Shown here: in pieces, positions 52,562 to 61,849 of the stretch
Layout: each line of letters begins with the position of its first letter
Numbering within the stretch: the first letter of the stretch is position 1
Origin: JBGTGT01 sp051439375
Lineage (GTDB): Bacteria; Cyanobacteriota; Cyanobacteriia; Cyanobacteriales; Microcystaceae
Reading direction: 5' to 3'
Length of the DNA stretch: 64,000 bases
Assembly: GCA_051439375.1 (NCBI GenBank)
Contig: JBFRWB010000245.1
Location: forward strand, 1-64,000
The notes under the pieces: model-generated
Database searches by the model: none
Seen by the model: the letters and a program-made list of their open reading frames with translations, nothing else
What the model was told of the DNA's origin: nothing
Position numbers and translations under genes: made by a program

Positions 52562-53014
52562 TCAATCATCCTGATAAGATACAATTCTGTGGTCATTAAT
52601 AACCACTTTACGGCCGTTTTGAGCCAAATAAACTAACTCAATCCATAGATAACCATTAGGTTTATAAGCGAGTCTTTCTGGCCATTCAATCACCGTAATT
52701 CCCAAAGGAGTCTCAATTCCCTCCCAATAATTTTCTAAATATAATCCTCTAGTTTCTTGTGGATTTAAGCGATATAAATCTAAATGGTATAGAGGAATAC
52801 GACCCTCTAAATATTCATTAATTAACGTAAAAGTAGGACTGACAATTGGTTCATGAATTCCTAAGCCAGTCCCAATTCCTTGTACAAGTGTCGTTTTTCC
52901 TGCCCCCAATTCTCCCTTTAATAAAAGAGTTGTACCTGCTGTTAAGGTTTCCCCTAATTGTTGACCAAAACTTAGGGTTGCTTGGGAATTAGGTAGATTA
53001 ATTATTTCCTGCAT
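52562..53014 (-). CDS. tsaE: tRNA threonylcarbamoyladenosine biosynthesis ATPase TsaE
   Basis: A 150-residue P-loop protein of usual TsaE size. G-E-L-G-A-G-K-T-T near residue 35 is Walker A, S-P-T-F-T-L-I-N-E-Y near 59 the family motif and H-L-D-L-Y-R-L near 76 follows. It works with TsaB, TsaD and TsaC to make t6A37 in tRNAs reading ANN codons. It begins only 10 bp after the stop of the HlyD-like gene on the same strand, so it is probably in the exporter operon. Confidence 0.94.
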   Translation of the reverse strand: MQEIINLPNSQATLSFGQQLGETLTAGTTLLLKGELGAGKTTLVQGIGTGLGIHEPIVSPTFTLINEYLEGRIPLYHLDLYRLNPQETRGLYLENYWEGIETPLGITVIEWPERLAYKPNGYLWIELVYLAQNGRKVVINDHRIVSYQDD

Positions 53015-53024
53015 GGGAATCGTC

Positions 53025-54776
53025 TTAACGAGTTTGTTTCAAACTTTCGACTTTCTTTTGGAAGAGTTCGGTAAATAAACTTAGCACCGTGCGATCTTCT
53101 CGGACTTTAATGTTAACACTAATGGACATTCCCGATTGTAAGGGAATTTTTTTACCATTAACTTCCATACATTGTAAACCATCCTCCGTTAAGCACTGAT
53201 TCTCATCAATTTTGATTCGGGTAGGAAAGCGATAATATTGGTGAACCTCATCAGGAGGAAGGGCATCTGAGCCAATAGAAACTACTTCACCTTCAAGGTC
53301 GCCAAACTCGCTAAAGGGAAAAGAATCAATTCTTACATCAGCCCTATCATTAACTTCGACAAAACCAATATCTTTATTGGTAATACTAACTTCAGCAATT
53401 AAATTATCATCAGGGACGATTTTTAAGAGCGGTTCAGATTGACTGGGTGGGGGAACATACCCACGAGTGGCTTTGAGATCAAAGACCGTTCCATTAACAG
53501 GAGAACGAATTTCTTGATACTCAATATTAACTTTGGTTCGTTTAATTTGTCCATCTCGTTCGGCCATTTGTTTGCGATTATCTACGATAATTTTAGTTAG
53601 TTGACTATCAACTTCAGCAATACGCTTGGTATTTTCTGCCATACTCTCTCTGAGTCGTGTTTCTCCCTCCGAAAGAATATTAACTAACTTCGCTTTTCCT
53701 TGAGCTAAGGCATAGTTTAAACGGGCATTTTCTTCTGTTAATTGAGCAATTCTAGAGGTACGCTCCCAAACTCTTTGTTGCTGTTGTTCAAAGTCTAGTA
53801 CGCCTTGAGACTGCTCTGTATAAAGTTGTTTATAGCGGTCAATAATTTCTCGTCTTTGCCGTTCAATTTGTAACTTAGATAGTGCGCCTTCTTCTAGCAA
53901 GGGTTCAACATCAGCCAAAATTTCTCTTTCAATCTCAAGACTTTTTTGGGCTTCAGCCATTGTTTTTTCATTACGAGTTTTAATTTCTGCGAGTAATTGT
54001 TTATCTATTACGACTTGTTCTTTGGCTTCTGCGAGTTGGATTTGATTTTGTTCGAGTTGTTGGCGAATTTGCTCATTTTCAAATTCGGTCATAGCAATAC
54101 GAGATTGTAACTCAGCACGGGCTGCTTTAAGTCGTCCGATTTGATCAGGGGTTAAACCTTCTGTTGAGGGGTTATCTTTTGATCTTAGCTGCAAGTCAAA
54201 TAGTCTATTTTCACTGACAAGGGCGACTCGGTTGCGGGCTAGATTAGCGATCGCTGTCGGTAATTTAAGACGAATAATTGCCTGTTCGACTTGAGCTTGA
54301 TTCATGGGTTGCCCCATTAATGCTTCATAAAAACGGGTTTCTTGCATCAATTCTCGTCTAACGTCTTCTAAAGACTTTAATTCTGCCATAGAAGCACGAG
54401 GATCTAATCTGACTAGCACTTGTCCTTCTTTGACTTTATCCCCGTCTTTGACTAAGACTTCTTGAACGACACCATCGAGGGGGGCTTGAATTTCTTTAAC
54501 GGTATCAGAGGGTTTTAATTGTCCTTGAGCAGCGATCACCTGTTCGATTTTGGCAAAAGCTGACCAAATTACAACTGCCGTGGTTACGCCTACAATACCG
54601 AGGGTTACGCCCCTAGCCCATGCTGAAGATTGACGGAGAACGACGGCTTGATCTGTATTAGGAATGGGAGAAAATAGATTTTCTTGGTCATCCTTCACAA
54701 ATGGAGTTGCATTGTCTTGAGAACTTGCTCCATTTCCGTTTTTATTGTGGTTGGTAAGTTGATCGTTGCTTTGCAT
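53025..54776 (-). CDS. HlyD-family membrane fusion protein (type I secretion adaptor)
   Basis: A 583-residue protein with a cytoplasmic N-terminus of about 60 residues, one membrane span at ~52-72 and a biotinyl-lipoyl-like segment (Q-A-P-L-D-G-V-V-Q-E-V-L-V-K-D-G-D near 92). A very long coiled-coil hairpin follows (residues ~130-400, many Gln/Glu/Lys). A beta-barrel end has P-V-N-G-T-V-F-D and V-P-P-P-S-Q-S-E-P-L. It links the inner-membrane exporter to an outer-membrane channel. It is downstream of the exporter gene (177 bp, filled by a heptamer array) and upstream of tsaE. Confidence 0.93.
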   Translation of the reverse strand: MQSNDQLTNHNKNGNGASSQDNATPFVKDDQENLFSPIPNTDQAVVLRQSSAWARGVTLGIVGVTTAVVIWSAFAKIEQVIAAQGQLKPSDTVKEIQAPLDGVVQEVLVKDGDKVKEGQVLVRLDPRASMAELKSLEDVRRELMQETRFYEALMGQPMNQAQVEQAIIRLKLPTAIANLARNRVALVSENRLFDLQLRSKDNPSTEGLTPDQIGRLKAARAELQSRIAMTEFENEQIRQQLEQNQIQLAEAKEQVVIDKQLLAEIKTRNEKTMAEAQKSLEIEREILADVEPLLEEGALSKLQIERQRREIIDRYKQLYTEQSQGVLDFEQQQQRVWERTSRIAQLTEENARLNYALAQGKAKLVNILSEGETRLRESMAENTKRIAEVDSQLTKIIVDNRKQMAERDGQIKRTKVNIEYQEIRSPVNGTVFDLKATRGYVPPPSQSEPLLKIVPDDNLIAEVSITNKDIGFVEVNDRADVRIDSFPFSEFGDLEGEVVSIGSDALPPDEVHQYYRFPTRIKIDENQCLTEDGLQCMEVNGKKIPLQSGMSISVNIKVREDRTVLSLFTELFQKKVESLKQTR

Positions 54777-54779
54777 TTT

Positions 54780-54919
54780 AGGTTCTAGGTGTCGGGTGTC
54801 GGGTTTTAGGTTTCGGGTTACGGGTTTCAGGTGTCGGGTTTCAGGTTTCAGGTTTCAGGTTTCAGGTTTCGGGTGTCGGGTTTCAGGTTTCGGGTTTCGG
54901 GTTTCAGGTTTCGGGTTTC
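54780..54919. repeat. Heptamer tandem array (STRR-like)
   Basis: About 20 imperfect heptamers of the type GGTTTCR or GGTGTCR (R = G/A) fill the gap between the ABC exporter and HlyD genes. The first units are TAGGTTC/TAGGTGT-like. Such short tandem repeats are known in filamentous and unicellular cyanobacteria. Confidence 0.9.
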
Positions 54920-54953
54920 AAACTGATTACTGATTACTGATTACTAATCACTG

Positions 54954-57900
54954 TTAAAGTCCTGATTCTTGTTGTTGGTATAGGTAAGCATATCGTCCTT
55001 GTAAAGCCATTAATTCCTCGTGAGTTCCCTGTTCTACCACTGATCCCTCTTCCATCATAACAATGACATCTGCGGTTCTGACCGTTCCTAAACGGTGGGT
55101 AATAAAGAAAACTGTGCGATCTTTAAAGTGATCTAGCAAATTGATGCAGACTTGCTGCTCTGTGGCATAATCTAAGGCACTGGTGGCTTCATCAAGTACT
55201 AACATTCGAGGATTTTGTAAGACCGATCGCGCGATCGCTACCCGTTGTCTTTGTCCCCCCGATAAAGCAGATCCCCGTTCTCCCACTCTTGTATTGTAAC
55301 CGTTTGGTAGGGTCATAATAAACTCATGGGCGGCGGCAACTTTAGCGGCTTCGATAATCTCTTCAATGGTGGCATCGGGGTTGGTTAAGGCGATATTATC
55401 TTGTACGGTGCCATCAAAGAGTAAGGTTTCTTGGGGAACAACTCCCACTTGACGACGGAGAGAATAAAGCTCTACTTTCGAGATATCGTAATTATCAATG
55501 AGAATACGCCCTGATTCGGGTTCATATAACCGTGAAACTAGCTTTGTTAAGGTACTTTTCCCTGCCCCAGATGGGCCAACGACAGCAATGAATGTTCCGT
55601 CTGGAAAATCGATATTGACGTTATTTAGTTGTAAGGGGCCATGTTGTTTGAAACGGAAAGAGACATTTTCATAGGTAATTGCGCCTTTAATTAGGGGCAT
55701 AGGGATGTTATCTCGATCTTCTTCTGCTTCTTGGGGAGTATCCACAATATCAGCTAAACGTTCTAAGGATAAGGCGGTTTCTTGGAAGTTTTGCCACAGT
55801 TGAGTCAAGCGTAAAATGGGAGAAGTTACATAACTAGCAATAATACGAAATGCAATCAATTGACCTAATGTTAATTGTTGTTCTAATACTAAATAAGCCC
55901 CAACCCATAAAACCAATAAACCAGAGAGTTTATTGAGGAAATTACTCATAGAACTGGCAAAGGTAGAAGTAATCACTGTATTGAAGCCGGCTGCCACATA
56001 TCTAGCGTATTTTTCTTGCCATTTCCAACGAGAACGCAATTCAATATTTTGTGCTTTTACGGTTTGTATCCCAGACATCACCTCCACCAAATAAGATTGA
56101 GTTTGAGCATTGCGTTCGGCTTTATTTCGTAGTTGACGGCGAATGGTAGGGGAGAAAATGAGGGTTAAGGCGACAAATAACGGCACAATTCCCAAAGCAA
56201 CAAAGGTTAATAGGGGACTGTAAATAAACATCACCACGATGTAAACCACGGAGAAAACCGCATCTAAGACCACGGTTAGGGCTGTCCCTGTTAGAAACTG
56301 TCGAATATTTTCTAATTCGTTTACCCTTGTGGAAATTTCCCCAACGGGTCGTTTTTCAAAGTAACGCAAAGGAAGCCGCAACAAGTGGTCAATAATTTCT
56401 GATCCCAAACTCATATCAATGCGGTTGGTGGTATCCACAAAGAGATAAGTCCTTAAAGCGGTTAAAAGAGCTTCAAAAATCGCAATAATGAGCAAGAAAA
56501 TCCCCAAAACTTGCAAAGTATCCGCACTATTCTGCACAATTACCTTATCAATAATGACCTGAATCATTAAAGGATTGGCTAACCCAAATAACTGTACAAA
56601 AAAGGATGCAATAAAAACGGTTAGTAAAACCCAGCGATATTTAATGAGGGAAGGGACAAACCAACCAAGGCCAAAGCGTTGTTGGGGGGTTTCTTTGGTT
56701 TTTTGCAGTAGCAATACTTGCGTCACCCGACGGCCTTGAGGGGTGACCTCTGTTTCTAATGAGTCTAGAAACTGTTCAGGTTTCAGCCGTAAAATTCCTT
56801 TTTCGGGAATTCCCAAGACAAAACGCTTCTCATTCGCTTCATAAAGAATGGCTAAAGTATCTTTCCACTGTACAAGGGCAGGGGGATATACTTGAGTCAT
56901 GGCACTAAGCGGAATCGAGACTAATTGGGCATTTAATCCCATTAATTCGACAATTGCCCCACATAATGCTAAAGAAAATTGATTTTGTCGCTCTAGTTGT
57001 TCCTTAACGATGCGGTTAATCACATCTTTGCGGAACGGCATTTTAAAATATTGACTCAGCATCTGGAAAATCGCTACCTTCATCTGTTGAGGATCAGTTC
57101 CTCGCACATAAGGATAAGATTTCCGTCCTATTCCCTCAGGAGGGGGAGTCCCGATTTTTTGAGGCTGATTTGAATCGACAATTTCTACATCTTTGTAGGG
57201 AATATCATCTTCATCGTGGGTTATTATAGGCTTTTCGTCTTTAAGCTTTTCAATACGGATAGCTTCTAACCTTTCTAAGCAGCTTTCCCAACTAAAGGGA
57301 ATCCCAACAAGGCGCAGATTAGAAGGGACTTTCCCATTTGGTGTAAACTGTTCCCCAACTTTATAGCCATCTGCTTTCCCACTGACTAACCATAACCATT
57401 GAGGGTTATCTAGACGAGTATCTGGACTCGATAAATTAGATGTAATATGAACCTGTGCTTCAGGGGCAATTTCTGTTACCAATTCCCTAAGATAATTATT
57501 TCCTTTGGCCTGTTGTTCGAGTTGTTGACCGAATATATCAAAAAGTTCGATAATTCCTGCTTTATCTTGATAAGCGGCTCTAAAATCGGGGTAATTTTCT
57601 ATTAAATTTAAAAAGTCCTGCTGGCTTAGGCTTAATCCTGTGGCTTCCGTTGAAGCAATGACCGTTTCACAGGGAACACCTCTGACGGCGTTCACCCAAC
57701 CAAAGACATCCCCTTGCTTGAGAAGTTGTAGGGTAATAGGTATATTAGTTTGGGTATCATATCCTAATGAACGGGCTTTTCCCTCTAAGAGAAAGGTGAC
57801 ATAAGAAGATCCTTGACCCCGCATGAGGATGACTTGTCCCATACGATACCGCCAAGGCTGTAATTTGGCTGCCAATTGGCTGATGACATCGGCGGGAAGC

Positions 57901-57959
57901 TGATTAAATGGCTCGATGTCTGCTAGAAACGGTTTATAGTCAGTGGTAGTGTAACTCAT
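54954..57959 (-). CDS. Type I secretion ABC exporter with cyclic-nucleotide-binding and degenerate C39 domains
   Basis: A 1001-residue protein. Residues ~12-130 are a cyclic-nucleotide-binding-like domain (F-N-Q-L-P-A-D-V-I-S-Q-L; L-L-K-Q-G-D-V-F-G-W). Residues ~285-410 resemble a C39 peptidase domain, but the catalytic cysteine position is absent, as in HlyB, so leader cleavage is not expected. Six membrane spans lie at ~440-710. The ATPase domain has Walker A G-P-S-G-A-G-K-S-T near 793, signature L-S-G-G-Q-R-Q-R and Walker B M-L-V-L-D-E-A-T-S-A-L-D. It exports proteins with C-terminal secretion signals, with the HlyD-like partner downstream. The protease at 15379 is a candidate substrate. 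Confidence 0.92.
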   Translation of the reverse strand: MSYTTTDYKPFLADIEPFNQLPADVISQLAAKLQPWRYRMGQVILMRGQGSSYVTFLLEGKARSLGYDTQTNIPITLQLLKQGDVFGWVNAVRGVPCETVIASTEATGLSLSQQDFLNLIENYPDFRAAYQDKAGIIELFDIFGQQLEQQAKGNNYLRELVTEIAPEAQVHITSNLSSPDTRLDNPQWLWLVSGKADGYKVGEQFTPNGKVPSNLRLVGIPFSWESCLERLEAIRIEKLKDEKPIITHDEDDIPYKDVEIVDSNQPQKIGTPPPEGIGRKSYPYVRGTDPQQMKVAIFQMLSQYFKMPFRKDVINRIVKEQLERQNQFSLALCGAIVELMGLNAQLVSIPLSAMTQVYPPALVQWKDTLAILYEANEKRFVLGIPEKGILRLKPEQFLDSLETEVTPQGRRVTQVLLLQKTKETPQQRFGLGWFVPSLIKYRWVLLTVFIASFFVQLFGLANPLMIQVIIDKVIVQNSADTLQVLGIFLLIIAIFEALLTALRTYLFVDTTNRIDMSLGSEIIDHLLRLPLRYFEKRPVGEISTRVNELENIRQFLTGTALTVVLDAVFSVVYIVVMFIYSPLLTFVALGIVPLFVALTLIFSPTIRRQLRNKAERNAQTQSYLVEVMSGIQTVKAQNIELRSRWKWQEKYARYVAAGFNTVITSTFASSMSNFLNKLSGLLVLWVGAYLVLEQQLTLGQLIAFRIIASYVTSPILRLTQLWQNFQETALSLERLADIVDTPQEAEEDRDNIPMPLIKGAITYENVSFRFKQHGPLQLNNVNIDFPDGTFIAVVGPSGAGKSTLTKLVSRLYEPESGRILIDNYDISKVELYSLRRQVGVVPQETLLFDGTVQDNIALTNPDATIEEIIEAAKVAAAHEFIMTLPNGYNTRVGERGSALSGGQRQRVAIARSVLQNPRMLVLDEATSALDYATEQQVCINLLDHFKDRTVFFITHRLGTVRTADVIVMMEEGSVVEQGTHEELMALQGRYAYLYQQQESGL

Positions 57960-58187
57960 GACTATAGGGTAAGAGCTATATCAAAAAATGCAAGAAATTG
58001 TGTCATTTTTTTAATATTTATGACGGAGGCTCTTATTTGGATTGCTATTTTCCCTGAGTTTTTTAGAGTAGCGATCGCTTGTTCAAGAATAGCGATCGCA
58101 TAATATATAGCCCTACGCAAAAGGCAAAAGTCGCGTATCCAAAAGTAGGAGGAATCGACAAGATACAGGGTTAAAAGGGGTCTAATC

Positions 58188-59657
58188 TTAACGATTAGCG
58201 TAATCTTCCGTCACATCTGAAACATTGGAACGAACCGATAATTTTCTGAACAGATAGAAGCCAAAGACTAACCAGAAGATTAACAGGCCACCTGTAACTA
58301 TCAGCATAGATACCAGACCAAATCTAGCGATTAAAGCTGGCGCAGCCGCCGTAAACAAACCACCCCCTACAATCGGCTCAAAAAATAGCTGTTTGTAGGC
58401 AAAACTTTCAAATGCGCCTGATTTATTATCCGGGTCAGCCATACGAATGAGTAAGATTCCTGTCGCTGTAACCCCCATTGATTGCCCCATATCACCGATT
58501 CCTCGCTCAAACCAATAGGAAGGTAATAAACGGGGGGCTAAAAAGATGAATGCACCCACAGTCCAGACAATTCCCGCAACAGAAATCAAAAGAAAGGGAA
58601 TAAGATTTTCCCCTAACGCAGATAAGGAAATCGTTGCTAAAGCGGTAATAATAACCACATCAAGGGCTAAACCAGCAATATTATTCTGTAAAGGACGCAT
58701 AATTAGAGGACTCACCCGAAATCGCTTGGCCAATACCTGAACGATAATTCCCCCAATCAAAGCCATAGGGAAGAGAGGAACATATTTGATCAGGGTAAAT
58801 CCTTGTCCTTGTTGTCCCCATGTCAGGAATTCAATCCGTTTGAGAACTTCCAGAATTAACCAACCAATGGCAACCGCAAAAGCAACAAAGCCAAAATTCA
58901 GGGATAAAGGATCAATTAAGAAGTTTTTCGTTAATTTGGCTCTAGCACGACGAATCTCAGGATCTTCTTGGTGAAACAAGCCCACTTCATCCTCTTCTCC
59001 CGATTCAGGGGCTTGTGATTCAGTAATATACCCTTTGCTACGTCCCCAGTTGGTTAAAATCGTTCCAGCAATAATTCCCGTAACAATGCCCACTGTTGCT
59101 AATCCTAAAGCCATATCTGACCCTTCAGGAAAGCCTAATTCGACAAAGGTTTCACCCATTCCCGCCGCCGTACCATGACCGCCTTCAAAGGTCACTTCGA
59201 TTAACGCCCCGGCAATAGGATTCATGCCAAAAACAGGACCTAATACCAGCATAGCTAGTAAAATTCCCGTTACATACTGTCCCCATGCAAGGGTTTGACC
59301 AAAAGCTACCTGTGGGGCTGCTTTACGCCAAATATCCCTAGGACTCGGAATGACTTCCCCTAAGAAAAGGGCGGCAAACACAATATTAATGAAAACACCG
59401 GGAGATTGTTTCCATACGGTGCGCATCGGTTCGGTAAATAGACCATTTTCAGCGATATAAGTCCCGTCAAACCCAAAATTAGCAGCGATCACCCCTAAGA
59501 CTTGAGGGCCTAAGATGAGGGCAACACAACCTGCAATAATGGATGAGGGTAAGTAAATCTTTTGGAAAAATTTGATTTTATGCTTTAGCCATCGACCCAC
59601 TAGCAAGAGAATGGCAATGAGGGTAAAGGCAAAGAATACATCTTTGAGGTTAAACAT
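58188..59657 (-). CDS. gltS: Sodium/glutamate symporter (GltS-like)
   Basis: A 489-residue, roughly 10-12-span protein. V-T-F-E-G-G-H-G-T-A-A-G near residue 155 is the GltS reentrant-loop signature, and the second half repeats an I-G-D-M-G-Q-S-M-G-V-T-A-T-G motif. GltS transporters bring in glutamate with Na+. Such a protein is known in Synechocystis. It lies downstream of the DUF4330 region with a 215-bp gap and has two HIP1 octamers (58074, 58094) behind its stop. Family call is good; substrate inferred from homology. Confidence 0.85.
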   Translation of the reverse strand: MFNLKDVFFAFTLIAILLLVGRWLKHKIKFFQKIYLPSSIIAGCVALILGPQVLGVIAANFGFDGTYIAENGLFTEPMRTVWKQSPGVFINIVFAALFLGEVIPSPRDIWRKAAPQVAFGQTLAWGQYVTGILLAMLVLGPVFGMNPIAGALIEVTFEGGHGTAAGMGETFVELGFPEGSDMALGLATVGIVTGIIAGTILTNWGRSKGYITESQAPESGEEDEVGLFHQEDPEIRRARAKLTKNFLIDPLSLNFGFVAFAVAIGWLILEVLKRIEFLTWGQQGQGFTLIKYVPLFPMALIGGIIVQVLAKRFRVSPLIMRPLQNNIAGLALDVVIITALATISLSALGENLIPFLLISVAGIVWTVGAFIFLAPRLLPSYWFERGIGDMGQSMGVTATGILLIRMADPDNKSGAFESFAYKQLFFEPIVGGGLFTAAAPALIARFGLVSMLIVTGGLLIFWLVFGFYLFRKLSVRSNVSDVTEDYANR

Positions 59658-59872
59658 AATTAAGGATTATTCTTTCTTAGTTTTTCTAAAATATAATCGA
59701 TAATCTACTTTTAAAAGTATAGTACTTGATACAAAGGCTGAAGCATTACACCTCACACCTTAATCTGCAACTTTATTATCGAAAGAGTGTCAATAACTTA
59801 TGATACAATCGCTTAGACTTAAATTTTCTTAATGAATAATTATTACTGTTTATCCTTTGAGGTAAAACGATT

Positions 59873-60397
59873 ATGAAACTGATTGATGCAAAAGGTCGCT
59901 TATTTGGTAAGATTAGCGTCTTAGACGTAGGTGCAGGGCTAATTTTGCTGTTAGTATTCCTCAGCCTTTTTATCTTTCCCAATACCTCAGTGACGAAGAG
60001 TATTGCTCAAACTGCAACTAAACCGATTGAAGTAGATGTAATTGTTAGAGGATTAAGTGTCAAAGACTCTGAAGCGTTATTTCAGCAATTTGAAACTGAA
60101 AAGACTAATATTGTGATTCGTAAGCAGCCTGCTGGTGAAGCGGAGATTATCAATATTGATCGACTTCCTCGTACGATTCCCGTTCCTCAACCAGATGGTA
60201 GTGTCAAAGCCTTACCTGATCCTCGTCCTGAAGTAGCCTATAGTGTAGATATGATTCTAACCTTAGCAGGACAAGCACAAGTGACGGATACAGGGCCAGT
60301 GTTAGGTGGCCAAAAAGTTAAGGTAGGAACATTAATTGAGCTAGAAGGGGCAGAATATAATTTTAATACCAGTACTATTGACGTAAGAGTCGAATAA
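59873..60397 (+). CDS. DUF4330 membrane-anchored protein
   Basis: A 174-residue protein beginning M-K-L-I-D-A-K-G-R-L-F-G-K-I, then one membrane segment (residues ~20-36, A-G-L-I-L-L-L-V-F-L-S-L-F) and a periplasmic beta-rich domain with V-D-V-I-V-R-G-L-S near 52 and D-M-I-L-T-L near 123. This is the DUF4330 family, common in cyanobacteria, of unknown function. A strong terminator follows. A TATGATACAAT stretch upstream (about 59798) may be its promoter. Confidence 0.83.
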   Translation: MKLIDAKGRLFGKISVLDVGAGLILLLVFLSLFIFPNTSVTKSIAQTATKPIEVDVIVRGLSVKDSEALFQQFETEKTNIVIRKQPAGEAEIINIDRLPRTIPVPQPDGSVKALPDPRPEVAYSVDMILTLAGQAQVTDTGPVLGGQKVKVGTLIELEGAEYNFNTSTIDVRVE

Positions 60398-60424
60398 ATT
60401 ATTTAATCATTCCATTAGGAAAAT

Positions 60425-60445
60425 AAGGTGGGTTTTGCCCACCTT
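60425..60445. terminator. Bidirectional terminator hairpin after DUF4330
   Basis: AAGGTGGG (60425-60432) pairs with CCCACCTT (60438-60445) with a TTTTG loop; T-rich DNA follows on the plus strand (TTATGATTTTT). It lies between two convergent genes. Confidence 0.85.
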
Positions 60446-60527
60446 TTATGATTTTTATCCATAAAATACCCCTATTTCCCCCTCCTATATTCTGAATTTC
60501 TGAACATAAAAACTTTTTTAGTCAACC

Positions 60528-60872
60528 CTAGCTATCTTCAGCCAAAAAGATTTTATAACCAATGAAACCAATAATCCCCGCCAAAACAACATAAGACAAC
60601 CATAAGCCAACCATTAGCCCTACTCTAAGAAGGGCAATCCCCAAGAGAGTAAATCCTAAAAACTTGACAAATTTCACCATTTTTTTCCACTTTACAGCAA
60701 GTGAATTAGGGGAAGGCTCATGTTTGCAAGTTGGAGAAATCGGTGGTTCTTGAGAAGCCTTGTTCTGAGAAAGTTCTGCTTCTAACTCTCTTAAACGTAA
60801 AGCTTGCTCTCTGGCTTTTAATTCTGCCTCTTTACGTTCGATTTCATATTGTTTATCATTATGGGTTTCCAT
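60528..60872 (-). CDS. Small coiled-coil membrane protein, hypothetical
   Basis: A 114-residue protein from the ATG at 60872; an upstream ATG at 60884 is possible. Residues ~1-40 form a charged coiled coil (E-A-E-L-K-A-R-E-Q-A-L-R-L-R-E-L-E), then a Pro/Cys-containing linker, and two hydrophobic segments (about 72-105) end in K-I-F-L-A-E-D-S. I do not recognise a family. It converges with the DUF4330 gene, and the region to its right (60885-61152) holds only short, unsupported frames. Confidence 0.6.
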   Translation of the reverse strand: METHNDKQYEIERKEAELKAREQALRLRELEAELSQNKASQEPPISPTCKHEPSPNSLAVKWKKMVKFVKFLGFTLLGIALLRVGLMVGLWLSYVVLAGIIGFIGYKIFLAEDS

Positions 60873-61152
60873 GTTAATCACCATCGATGGTTAGCAACTT
60901 GTTTAGTATGCCCAATTCCGATAATGAAGTTACCTACCACTTACGTTAAAATTAGAAATCAGCAGATGTTAGGGGAAACTCAACAACTCCATGGCAAGCA
61001 TGATAGTAGTATCGGTGCATTGGGTTCTCATTGGGGCTTATATTCTGAAAATGGTTAATTCAACGACTTTACCCGTTGCAGAAAATTTAGAGATTGAAGT
61101 TTATAGGTTAGGCTGAAGATGTTCCTATCTTTTCAGATAGGTAAAGTTCGCT

Positions 61153-61791
61153 TCAATTTTCTCCCCTTGTTTTCTTAACTTGAATGGTTTGTAAACTTCC
61201 CCCTGCATGAAGTTTTTGTTGGCCGTTTTTAAATCCTACTTCTTGTAAGATTTCTTTTAAATCCATCTTCAAAAGTTGCCATGCGGTTTCTGTTTCAAAT
61301 AACTGCATAAAAATTGCTAAGGGTGGCCAAAATAAAGGATTGTTAGGTGCGTGTAAATCAATAAAAGCAAAGACACCATCAGGTTTTAACACGCGATAGA
61401 TTTCTTTAAAAATCTTGTGTAGTTGCTCGGCAGTCATTTCATGTAACGCAACACTGGTATGAACTAGGTCAAAGGTGTTATCGTTAAAGGGAAGCTTCTC
61501 CGCTAACCCTTCTACATAATTAGCAGCAGGAACCGATTTTTTTGCTCGTTTTAAGGCAATCGGAGACACATCTAAGCCAGTTACTTGTTCAGATAATTCT
61601 ACTAAATAACGAGTAGTTTGACCTCCCCCACAACAAAGGTCTAAAATTGAACTATCACGATTGATTACTAATCCTTTTAAGGCTAATTGACGAAAACGGC
61701 TTTCTCCTCCTACACTGAGCGCAGATAAACGAGAAATTCCATCGTATAGCCAAGGATACTGATAACTCCATTGTCTTAAAATTGTTGCCAT
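61153..61791 (-). CDS. Class I SAM-dependent methyltransferase
   Basis: A 212-residue methyltransferase. I-L-D-L-C-C-G-G-G-Q-T-T near residue 49 is SAM motif I, and V-T-G-L-D-V-S-P near 70 and F-D-L-V-H-T-S-V-A-L-H-E-M near 107 complete the fold. F-A-F-I-D-L-H-A-P-N near 146 follows. The size and L-H-E-M fit the UbiE/COQ5-like subgroup, but the substrate is not evident. It precedes (in transcription order, follows) cobK by 58 bp on the same strand. Confidence 0.87.
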   Translation of the reverse strand: MATILRQWSYQYPWLYDGISRLSALSVGGESRFRQLALKGLVINRDSSILDLCCGGGQTTRYLVELSEQVTGLDVSPIALKRAKKSVPAANYVEGLAEKLPFNDNTFDLVHTSVALHEMTAEQLHKIFKEIYRVLKPDGVFAFIDLHAPNNPLFWPPLAIFMQLFETETAWQLLKMDLKEILQEVGFKNGQQKLHAGGSLQTIQVKKTRGEN

Positions 61792-61849
61792 CGATTTTTT
61801 TGTAATTAGATAATAGATATTATTCTAGTTTAGAAGGTGTCTATAGAAT

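Noticed and set aside
60849..61058. 69-codon plus-strand ORF after the small coiled-coil gene
   Set aside because: It overlaps the start of the minus-strand gene and lacks a Shine-Dalgarno or family motif; further short frames to 61100 look like relics.
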